A stretch of DNA of 5,971 nucleotides from Zetaproteobacteria bacterium (lineage in GTDB: Bacteria; Pseudomonadota; Zetaproteobacteria; Mariprofundales; Mariprofundaceae): contig JAJRVH010000224.1 in the NCBI GenBank assembly GCA_021545625.1, positions 1-5,971 of the forward strand, read 5' to 3'. Position 1 is the first letter of the stretch. Every line of letters starts with the position of its first letter. This document shows, in pieces, positions 1-5,412 of this stretch. The position numbers were made by a program, and so were the translations under genes. Under the pieces are notes generated by a model. The model did not search any database, was not told the origin of the DNA, and worked only from the letters and a program-made list of their open reading frames with translations.

Positions 1-488
1 CCGCGGATGACTTGACCGATCCGTCCCCCGCCACCACCTTCGCCCACCTGGACGCCACCCTGGTGTTGTCGCGTCAGATCGCCGAGCTGGGTATCTACCC
101 CGCCGTGGATCCGCTGGATTCCACTTCGCGCCAGCTGGACCCGCTGGTCATCGGCGAAGAGCACTACAACGTCGCCCGTGCCGTGCAGGGCACTCTGCAA
201 CGTTACAAGGAGCTGAAGGACATCATCGCCATTCTCGGCATGGACGAGCTTTCGGAAGAAGACAAACTGTCCGTGACCCGTGCACGTAAGTTGCAGCGCT
301 TCCTGTCGCAGCCCTTCTTCGTGGCTGAAGTGTTTACCGGCGCTCCGGGCAAATACGTTACCCTGAAAGAAACTATTGCCGGTTTCAAGAGTATCGTCGA
401 AGGCGAGCATGACAACCTGCCCGAGCAGGCCTTTTACATGGTCGGCACCATCGATGAAGCCATCGAAAAGGCGAAGACCCTGTCCTAA
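1..488 (+). CDS. atpD: ATP synthase F1 subunit beta, C-terminal part (5' end outside window)
   Basis: This is the catalytic beta subunit of F-type ATP synthase, which binds and turns over ATP at the alpha/beta interfaces of the membrane-attached F1 head. The window begins inside the gene: the frame is open from base 3 (reading ADDLTDPSPATTF), so the TTG at 12 is an internal leucine codon and not a start. About 161 residues are visible of the roughly 460 usual for the family, so the Walker A and B motifs lie upstream of the window. Visible hallmarks are DPLDSTSRQLDP, the DELSEED loop (bases 243-263) that contacts gamma and transmits rotation, and the conserved tail with QPFFVAEVFTG and EQAFYMVG. 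The stop is TAA at 486-488. atpC follows after 23 bases, as in the standard atp operon. The reading frame is intact and the identification is secure. Confidence 0.98.
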   Translation, partial: ADDLTDPSPATTFAHLDATLVLSRQIAELGIYPAVDPLDSTSRQLDPLVIGEEHYNVARAVQGTLQRYKELKDIIAILGMDELSEEDKLSVTRARKLQRFLSQPFFVAEVFTGAPGKYVTLKETIAGFKSIVEGEHDNLPEQAFYMVGTIDEAIEKAKTLS

Positions 489-511
489 GCCTTGGCTGAA
501 GGGGAAATATT

Positions 512-937
512 ATGGCAATGACCATGCATGTTGATGTCGTGAGTGCCGAGGAGGAGATCTTCTCCGGCCCCGCGAAGATGCTGTTTGCACCGGGCGTGAT
601 GGGCGATCTGGGCATCATGCCCCGTCACGCGCCGCTGCTGACACGCATCAAGCCGGGCGAAGTGCGCATCGTGACGCCTGATGACGAAGAGCAGTTCTAC
701 TACGTGTCCGGCGGGATGCTGGAGATCCAGCCCGAGGCCGTCACGGTGCTGGCCGATACCGCCTTGCGCGCCAAGGACATCGATGAAGCCGCCGCGCTGG
801 AAGCCAAGGAGCGTGCCGAAAAGGCCCTGGCCGACCGCAGCGGGGAAATCGATTACGCCACCACCGAGGCGGAGCTGGCAGAGGCCGTTGCCCAGCTGCA
901 GGCCATCCAGCGTCTGAAGAAGAAGCTGGGCCGTTGA
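512..937 (+). CDS. atpC: ATP synthase F1 subunit epsilon
   Basis: Epsilon is the small central-stalk subunit. It joins gamma to the c-ring and can inhibit ATP hydrolysis through its C-terminal helices. The product is 141 residues, close to the 139 of E. coli. Residues 1-85 match the N-terminal beta-sandwich, with the conserved stretches VVSAEEEIFSG, GDLGIMPRHAPLL (31-43) and SGGMLEIQP followed by VTVLADTA (66-84). Residues from about 90 form an Ala/Glu/Lys-rich helical hairpin ending in LKKKLGR. I chose the ATG at 512 because it gives the typical MAMT start and has a GGGGAA ribosome binding site at 501-506. A second in-frame ATG at 518 is less well placed. It is the last gene of the atp operon and is followed at once by an intrinsic terminator. 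Confidence 0.97.
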   Translation: MAMTMHVDVVSAEEEIFSGPAKMLFAPGVMGDLGIMPRHAPLLTRIKPGEVRIVTPDDEEQFYYVSGGMLEIQPEAVTVLADTALRAKDIDEAAALEAKERAEKALADRSGEIDYATTEAELAEAVAQLQAIQRLKKKLGR

Positions 938-963
938 GGCATCGCGGTTTGCAAAACTGAGAA

Positions 964-991
964 GGGGCGGTTTTCAACCGCCCTTTTTTTT
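964..991 (+). terminator. Rho-independent terminator of the atp operon
   Basis: A perfect 8-bp stem GGGCGGTT (965-972) pairs with AACCGCCC (976-983) around a 3-base loop, TTC, and is followed by eight T residues (984-991). G964 can add a wobble pair with T984. It begins 27 bases after the atpC stop. Its strength suggests that most atp transcription ends here, so glmU probably needs its own promoter. Confidence 0.95.
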
Positions 992-1002
992 GCTTTATAT
1001 TA

Positions 1003-1164
1003 CCCTGAATCCGTGAGTTCATAACGGCGAATCGCGCAACGCATTGATCCGTCTCGCTACATGAAAAAATCTCGGCGATAGTCCCCGCTATTCCCTTGAT
1101 TTTTCACTACGCGATACGAGCCAAGCAATTACGGCTCCATCCGGCATGAGCTCACGGATCCAGA
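1003..1164. repeat. Long imperfect palindrome, candidate foldback/MITE-like repeat
   Basis: The two halves are inverted copies of each other. The outer 24 bases (1004-1027) match the reverse complement of 1141-1164 at 19 of 24 positions, including an uninterrupted ATCCGTGAG. Inward, 1006-1068 aligns without gaps to the reverse complement of 1100-1162 at 39 of 63 positions. The centre is well paired: AAAAATC (1065-1071) with GATTTTT (1098-1104), then GATAGT (1077-1082) with GCTATT (1087-1092, two G-T pairs) around a CCCC loop. The symmetry axis stays near 1084 throughout. The short direct repeat ATTA flanks it (999-1002 and 1165-1168), which could be a target duplication or chance. Size and shape recall ERIC-type imperfect palindromes, but I recognise no named family. 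It carries no gene of its own. Confidence 0.7.
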
Positions 1165-1167
1165 ATT

Positions 1168-1275
1168 ATGTGTCAGCAAGGCAACAATTCAGGCCGGAAA
1201 AACGTTGTTATTAACTCGGCCACCATCTATATGGTTGCCAGGTTAATGCTCTCAGAATTTCTTAAGCTGGCATGA
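1168..1275 (+). CDS. Possible 35-residue small ORF upstream of glmU (doubtful)
   Basis: An open frame runs from ATG at 1168 to TGA at 1273-1275 and begins MCQQGNNSGRKNVV. Its second half is hydrophobic (ATIYMVARLMLSEF). A weak GGA lies 9 bases before the ATG, inside the conserved end of the palindrome. Against it: codon third positions are mixed and include AGG, TTA, ATT and CTT, unlike the GC-ending codons of the neighbouring genes, and I recognise no homologue. It could be a leader peptide for glmU, whose start lies 55 bases downstream, or simply a chance ORF in noncoding DNA. Chance is the more likely reading. Confidence 0.15.
   Translation: MCQQGNNSGRKNVVINSATIYMVARLMLSEFLKLA
1205..1233 (+). 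promoter_or_regulatory. Candidate sigma70-type promoter for glmU
   Basis: TTGTTA (1205-1210) and TATATG (1228-1233) each match four of six consensus bases and are spaced by 17. They lie after the atp terminator and about 100 bases before the glmU start. A second possible -10, TATATT at 1277-1282 (five of six), has no matching -35. A promoter somewhere in 1165-1320 is expected because of the upstream terminator, but its exact position is uncertain. Confidence 0.25.
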
Positions 1276-1330
1276 GTATATTGCGCGATTCGCTATTTTA
1301 CGCCCGTCAAATTTAGTCCGTAGGTTGCAC

Positions 1331-2704
1331 ATGAGCACACAATTGACCGTCGTTGTCCTGGCTGCGGGTCAGGGAACACGCATGAAATCCGACCTGCCCA
1401 AGGTTCTGCATACCATTGGCGGCCGGCCCATGTTGACGCGTGTCATCGACAGCGCCCGCTCGCTGAGCCCGCAGGCCATACACGTTGTATATGGCCACGG
1501 CGGTGAGCGGGTCAGGGAGCAATTGTCGGCATTGCCCGTCAACTGGGTCCTGCAATCCCGGCAGCTGGGCACCGGCCATGCCGTCAACCAGGCAATGGCG
1601 CAGATCGCAGATTCACAAACCGTCCTCGTGCTTTATGGTGACGTGCCGCTGATCAGCCCGGAAACCCTGTCACGACTGGTGGCTGCGGCGGAGAATGAGT
1701 GCCTGGGTTTGCTGACGGCCGAACTGCCCGATCCGAGCGGTTATGGGCGCATCGTGCGTGATGCGGCGGGCAAGGTGCAGGCCATCGTCGAGCAGAAAGA
1801 TGCCACGCCCGAACAACTGGCGATTGCCGAGATCAATACCGGCATGCTCGCGGTGAACGCAGGCCTGTTGCGCGGCTGGCTGGACAGTATCGACAACAAC
1901 AATGCACAGGGCGAATACTACCTGACGGATATTGTGGCCCTGGCAGCCGGCAGCGGTGTGGCCATCAATGCCATTTCCACCTCGGATCTGGCGGAGATCG
2001 AAGGCGTCAACAATCGCTGCCAGCTGGCCGGGCTGGAGCGCGTGTTGCAGCGCCGCCAGGCAGACCACTTGATGTTAGAGGGCGTGACCTTGCGTGACCC
2101 GGCACGCTTCGATCTCCGCGGCAGCCTCAAGGTTGGACGCGATGTGGAGATCGATATCGGCGTTCTCATCGAGGGCGAAGTGGAAATCGGCGACCGCTGC
2201 TACATCGGCCCCAACTGCATCTTGAAGGATGTGGTGCTGGGCACTGATGTGCGCATCGAGGCCAACAGCGTGCTGGAATCATCGACCCTCGGCGACCATT
2301 GTCTGATCGGTCCCTTCGCGCGCCTGCGCCCGGACTGCCAGCTGGCCGATGGCGTAAAGGTGGGTAATTTTGTCGAAGTGAAAAAATCGACCGTCGACAA
2401 GGGCAGCAAGATCAATCACCTGACCTATGTGGGCGACACCCGCATGGGCGCCAATGTCAATGTGGGTGCGGGTACCATCACCTGCAACTATGATGGTGTC
2501 AACAAGCATCTAACTGTAATTGGGGATAATGTATTCATCGGTTCGGACAGCCAGCTGGTCGCGCCCGTGGCCATCGGTAACGACGCCACCATCGGTGCCG
2601 GCTCGACCATCACCCGTGACGTGCCTGCCGGTGAGCTGACCCTGAGCCGCAGTGAACAGAAGACCCGCAAGGGATGGAAACGCCCCGTCAAGGCAAAACG
2701 TTAA
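1331..2704 (+). CDS. glmU: Bifunctional GlmU: N-acetylglucosamine-1-phosphate uridyltransferase / glucosamine-1-phosphate acetyltransferase
   Basis: This cytoplasmic enzyme acetylates glucosamine-1-phosphate with acetyl-CoA (C-terminal domain) and then joins it to UTP (N-terminal domain), giving UDP-GlcNAc for peptidoglycan and lipid A. The product is 457 residues against 456 in E. coli. The N-terminal pyrophosphorylase domain (about 5-228) has LAAGQGTRM (10-18) with Lys24, QLGTGHA (78-84), LYGDVPL with the Mg-binding Asp104, and EGVNNR with Asn227. The left-handed beta-helix (about 250-457) shows hexapeptide repeats and keeps the acetyltransferase residues Arg333, Lys351, His363, Tyr366 and Asn386, all at E. 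coli numbering. I start at ATG 1331 because TAGG at 1321-1324 gives a 6-base spacing. A TTG at 1325 is in frame but would directly abut that site. glmS follows after 25 bases. Confidence 0.97.
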   Translation: MSTQLTVVVLAAGQGTRMKSDLPKVLHTIGGRPMLTRVIDSARSLSPQAIHVVYGHGGERVREQLSALPVNWVLQSRQLGTGHAVNQAMAQIADSQTVLVLYGDVPLISPETLSRLVAAAENECLGLLTAELPDPSGYGRIVRDAAGKVQAIVEQKDATPEQLAIAEINTGMLAVNAGLLRGWLDSIDNNNAQGEYYLTDIVALAAGSGVAINAISTSDLAEIEGVNNRCQLAGLERVLQRRQADHLMLEGVTLRDPARFDLRGSLKVGRDVEIDIGVLIEGEVEIGDRCYIGPNCILKDVVLGTDVRIEANSVLESSTLGDHCLIGPFARLRPDCQLADGVKVGNFVEVKKSTVDKGSKINHLTYVGDTRMGANVNVGAGTITCNYDGVNKHLTVIGDNVFIGSDSQLVAPVAIGNDATIGAGSTITRDVPAGELTLSRSEQKTRKGWKRPVKAKR

Positions 2705-2712
2705 CGACTGAA

Positions 2713-2725
2713 ATAATGGAATTAT
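2713..2725 (+). promoter_or_regulatory. Ribosome binding site of glmS in the loop of a small AT hairpin
   Basis: ATAAT (2713-2717) and ATTAT (2721-2725) are perfect inverted arms around GGA (2718-2720). That GGA is the only plausible Shine-Dalgarno element for the glmS ATG at 2730, with a 9-base spacing. The hairpin is all A-U and weak, so a regulatory role is uncertain. The element may simply be an AT-rich, accessible leader. Confidence 0.3.
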
Positions 2726-2729
2726 AGTT

Positions 2730-4562
2730 ATGTGTGGAATTGTAGGCGCCGTTGCCGATCGTGATGTTGTCCCCATTTTGCTCGAAGGTTTGAGACGGCT
2801 TGAATATCGAGGTTATGATTCGGCCGGTGTCGCCGTGCTCAGTGAAGACAACCGCCTGCAGCGGGTACGCGCCAAGGGCAAGGTCGCCGGCCTGGCAGAA
2901 AAGATTGCCGGCAAACTGCACGGCCGCCTTGGCATTGCCCACACGCGCTGGGCGACGCATGGCGTGCCCAGCCAGGAAAATGCCCACCCGCATATCTGTG
3001 AGGAGCTGGTTGCCGTGGTGCACAATGGCATCATCGAAAACCATGAAGCGCTGCGTGAGTGGCAGAGCGCTGCGGGCTATCGCTTTACCTCACAGACCGA
3101 CACCGAGGTCATCGCTCACCAGATACACGATTATCTGATCAACAAGGGCAAGGATCTTCTCGCCGCGGTGAAGAGCGCCGTGGCCGATTTCGATGGCGCC
3201 TATGCCCTTGGTGTGATCAGCAACAAGGAACCCGATCATCTGGTGGCGGCGCGCCTCGGCAGCCCGCTGGTGATCGGTGTCGGCATTGGTGAATATTTCA
3301 TCGCCTCGGACGTGGCGGCACTACTTCCCGTTACACAGCGCTTCATTTTTCTCGAAGACGGCGACATTGCCGATATCCACCGCGACTCGCTGACCATCTT
3401 CGATGCCGAGGGCAGGCGGGTCGAGCGGCCGATCCGCGAAAGCGAGCTGCGCGCCGATTCCGTCGAGCGTGGCGAATATCGCCACTACATGCTGAAGGAG
3501 ATCTTCGAGCAGCCGCGTGCCCTCGCCGATACCCTGGAAGGGCGCATCGCCAACGGCCGAATTCTGGAACAGTCCTTTGGTGCCGGCGCGGGTGAAATCC
3601 TTGACGAGGTGCAGGGCGTGCATATCATCGCCTGCGGCACCAGCTACCATGCCGGCCTGATCGGCCGCTACTGGCTGGAGTCGCTGGTAGGTATTCCCTG
3701 CAGTGTGGAGGTGGCGAGTGAATTCCGCTATCGCAAGCCGGTGGTGCGCAAGAATTCGCTGATCGTCACCCTGTCGCAGTCGGGCGAGACCGCCGATACC
3801 CTGGCCGGCCTGCAGGAGGCAAGGCGCCTCGGCTTCGGCCATTCCCTGTCCATCTGTAATGTGGCGGAGAGTTCGCTGGTGCGCGAGTCGGACCTGGTGT
3901 TGCTGACCCGCGCCGGGCCGGAGATCGGCGTTGCCTCCACCAAGGCCTTCACCACCCAGTTGGTGGCGTTGATGATGCTGGTGATCGTGCTTGGCCGGCG
4001 CAACGGACTCAGCGAAGACGGAGAGCGGCGCCTGGTCGTCGAACTGGAAAAACTGCCGGGCAAGGTGGAGCAGGTACTGAAACTGGACGACGCCATCCAG
4101 GCCATCTCCGAGCAGTTCGCCGATATCCACAATGCCCTGTTCCTGGGGCGCGGCGCGCAGTACCCGGTGGCCATGGAGGGTGCGCTGAAACTCAAGGAGA
4201 TTTCCTACATCCATGCCGAGGCCTATCCGGCCGGTGAACTCAAGCACGGGCCGCTGGCGCTGGTGGATGCCGACATGCCGGTGATTGCCGTGGCGCCTAA
4301 CAATGAATTGCTGGAAAAGCTCAAATCCAACCTGCAGGAAGTGCGTGCCCGTGGCGGCAAGCTGATCGTGTTCGCCGGCGAGGATTCCGAGATGCAGGTG
4401 TCGGAGGGGGTGCAGGTGCTCGAAGTTGCCCCCGTGGACGATGCCATCTCGCCCATCATTTACACCATTCCGTTGCAGCTGTTGTCGTATCACGTCGCGG
4501 TACTCAAGGGCACGGACGTCGATCAACCGCGAAACCTGGCCAAGTCCGTCACCGTCGAATAG
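2730..4562 (+). CDS. glmS: Glutamine--fructose-6-phosphate aminotransferase (isomerizing)
   Basis: GlmS makes glucosamine-6-phosphate from fructose-6-phosphate using ammonia from glutamine, the first committed step of amino-sugar synthesis. The product is 610 residues (E. coli 609). The N-terminal class II glutaminase domain (about 2-240) begins MCGIVG, so Cys2 becomes the N-terminal nucleophile after Met removal, and it keeps HTRWATHG (71-78), HNGIIENH (98-105) and TDTEVIAH (123-130). Two SIS sugar-isomerase domains follow: the first has CGTSYHAG (302-309) and SQSGETADT (349-357), the second has GRGAQYPVAMEGALKLKE (473-490). Isomerase residues Glu490, His506 (LKHGP) and Lys605 in the NLAKSVTVE tail are present. 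The 25-base leader is too short for the long sRNA-controlled leader seen upstream of E. coli glmS, and no ribozyme is present. It is cotranscribed with glmU and nearly abuts the next gene. Confidence 0.98.
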   Translation: MCGIVGAVADRDVVPILLEGLRRLEYRGYDSAGVAVLSEDNRLQRVRAKGKVAGLAEKIAGKLHGRLGIAHTRWATHGVPSQENAHPHICEELVAVVHNGIIENHEALREWQSAAGYRFTSQTDTEVIAHQIHDYLINKGKDLLAAVKSAVADFDGAYALGVISNKEPDHLVAARLGSPLVIGVGIGEYFIASDVAALLPVTQRFIFLEDGDIADIHRDSLTIFDAEGRRVERPIRESELRADSVERGEYRHYMLKEIFEQPRALADTLEGRIANGRILEQSFGAGAGEILDEVQGVHIIACGTSYHAGLIGRYWLESLVGIPCSVEVASEFRYRKPVVRKNSLIVTLSQSGETADTLAGLQEARRLGFGHSLSICNVAESSLVRESDLVLLTRAGPEIGVASTKAFTTQLVALMMLVIVLGRRNGLSEDGERRLVVELEKLPGKVEQVLKLDDAIQAISEQFADIHNALFLGRGAQYPVAMEGALKLKEISYIHAEAYPAGELKHGPLALVDADMPVIAVAPNNELLEKLKSNLQEVRARGGKLIVFAGEDSEMQVSEGVQVLEVAPVDDAISPIIYTIPLQLLSYHVAVLKGTDVDQPRNLAKSVTVE

Positions 4563-4573
4563 CGTGCGCGGCG

Positions 4574-5302
4574 GTGCTTGAGCAGGAGATCATCGTTGCG
4601 GGCCGCACGCTCTGTTACCGGGTGAATTTCAACCGGCGCCGCAAGACCCGCTCGTTGATCCGCATCCTGCCCGATGGCACGGTGCTGGTCGATGTGCCGG
4701 CGGCGGTCAGCCTGCTGCAAGTCCGCCGCTGGGTCGCCGAGCAGGCTGAATGGCTGCTGCGGCGCCGGGACGAGATCGAGGCCGGCGCGGGTTTCGTCCG
4801 GCCGCTGGCTTATCGTGACGGCGAGGCGCACCTGTTTCTCGGTGAGCACTATCGCCTCAGCCTGCTGCCCCGTCGGCCTGCCGGGCGGGCGCAGGGCATC
4901 GTCGCCCAATCCCTCTGTCTCCATGCCGACAGCACGGACCCCGGACACGTCCGCCAACGGCTCTGGCGCTGGTACCGTGGCCAGGGGCAAACGCTGTTCC
5001 GGCAGCGGCTTGCCGAGCTGAGCGCCGGGGTGCCCTGGGTGGCGCGGCCGCCGGAACTGAAACTGCGCAAGATGCGCCTGCGCTGGGGCAGCTGCAACGA
5101 GCGGGGTGTCGTGACCCTCAACACCCACCTCATCAAGGCGCCACGGGACTGCATCGACTATGTGATCCTGCACGAGCTTTGTCACCTGCGTGAACTCAAT
5201 CACAGCCGCCGCTTCTACCGGCTGATGGATGCCGTGCTGCCGGAATGGCGAGGGATCAAGCAGCGGCTCGATGAGCGGGCGGACTTTATCGCCAACGAAT
5301 GA
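4574..5302 (+). CDS. YgjP/DUF45-type (M48-like) zinc metallopeptidase
   Basis: This 242-residue protein belongs to the YgjP-like, SprT-related family (DUF45), predicted soluble zinc-dependent metallopeptidases whose substrates are mostly unknown. Evidence is the family signature WGSC (171-174) followed by TLNTHLIKAP, then the zinc motif HELCH (200-204) with glutamate 201 as the likely catalytic base and a third ligand at His210 in LNHSRRFY. The N-terminal half (1-110) is the usual Arg-rich beta region, with RRRKTRSLIRI and VLVDVP. There is no signal peptide or membrane segment, so it is probably cytoplasmic. The GTG at 4574 is the first in-frame start after the glmS stop, 11 bases away. Its ribosome binding site is poor, which suggests translational coupling to glmS. 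A role in amino-sugar metabolism cannot be inferred from position alone. No terminator follows. Confidence 0.88.
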   Translation: MLEQEIIVAGRTLCYRVNFNRRRKTRSLIRILPDGTVLVDVPAAVSLLQVRRWVAEQAEWLLRRRDEIEAGAGFVRPLAYRDGEAHLFLGEHYRLSLLPRRPAGRAQGIVAQSLCLHADSTDPGHVRQRLWRWYRGQGQTLFRQRLAELSAGVPWVARPPELKLRKMRLRWGSCNERGVVTLNTHLIKAPRDCIDYVILHELCHLRELNHSRRFYRLMDAVLPEWRGIKQRLDERADFIANE

Positions 5303-5327
5303 CGCCGATCCGCTCGCCCGAATGTTA

Positions 5328-5351
5328 AACCTGAACTCACGGATTCAGGTT
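5328..5351. repeat. Solo hairpin copy of the repeat end found near 1004
   Basis: AACCTGAA (5328-5335) and TTCAGGTT (5344-5351) form a perfect 8-bp stem around CTCACGGA; TT and AA outside a single mismatch can add two more pairs (5325-5326 with 5353-5354). Bases 5332-5349 are the exact reverse complement of 1004-1021 (18 of 18) and match 1147-1164 directly at 15 of 18. There is no T-tract, so it is not a standard intrinsic terminator. It sits 25 bases after the metallopeptidase stop, in the short gap before the receiver-domain gene. It may be a dispersed palindromic repeat or a protein-binding site. Confidence 0.7.
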
Positions 5352-5412
5352 AAAGGTCTGCCGCGCCGATACCGACAACTAGCCAGAAACCCTGAATTGA
5401 TGGTATGGCGCC

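Larger units (their letters stand above)
1027..1293. repeat. 13-bp exact inverted repeat pair (1027-1039 and 1281-1293)
   Basis: GCGAATCGCGCAA at 1027-1039 occurs as its exact reverse complement at 1281-1293, with 241 bases between the arms. The left arm lies inside the palindrome and the right arm lies just upstream of glmU. Similarity does not extend clearly beyond the 13 bases. The right arm may be a decayed piece of the same repeat family. The two arms could also pair in DNA or RNA, but that would compete with folding of the palindrome. Confidence 0.6.
938..1330. other. Intergenic region between atpC and glmU
   Basis: This gap of about 390 bases contains the terminator (964-991), a long imperfect palindrome (about 1003-1164) and a segment at 1165-1330 that is visibly richer in A+T than the flanking genes. 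I find no tRNA or rRNA and no ORF of convincing length on either strand. The longest open stretch I noted is a doubtful 35-codon frame at 1168-1275. The 13-base sequence at 1027-1039 recurs exactly inverted at 1281-1293, so the region is internally repetitive beyond the palindrome itself. Confidence 0.85.

Noticed and set aside
12..14. TTG at 12 as the start of a short gene
   Set aside because: The frame is open upstream to the window edge and continues the conserved ATP synthase beta sequence, so this is an internal codon.
1100..1249. Frame reading RYEPSNYGSIRHELTDPE, resembling the N-terminus of IS5-family transposases; the opposite arm reads RRYELTDSG on the minus strand
   Set aside because: The similarity is a few residues recalled from memory. 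The conserved Trp after the Glu is absent, both frames end quickly in stops, and the resemblance between the arms follows from the palindrome itself. A transposase remnant remains possible, but I would not annotate it.
1325..1327. TTG as the glmU start
   Set aside because: It touches the TAGG ribosome binding site with no spacing. The ATG six bases further has a proper 6-base spacing and gives the expected N-terminus.
2705..2729. glmS ribozyme or GlmZ-type sRNA target leader
   Set aside because: The 25-base spacer is far too short for the ribozyme, which is typical of Gram-positive bacteria, and also too short for the long sRNA-controlled leader of E. coli glmS.
3321..4526. Minus-strand open frame of about 400 codons opposite glmS
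   Set aside because: It lies entirely over a highly conserved glmS coding region. Its His/Gln/Ala-rich composition is that of an antisense shadow in GC-rich DNA, and no domain is recognisable.
4523..5203. Minus-strand open frame of about 226 codons opposite the metallopeptidase
   Set aside because: It is a shadow of the plus-strand gene, which has clear WGSC and HELCH motifs. The antisense product is low in complexity and unrecognisable.
5328..5351. Intrinsic terminator after the metallopeptidase gene
   Set aside because: The hairpin is A/T-rich in its outer stem and is followed by TAAAGG rather than a T-tract.
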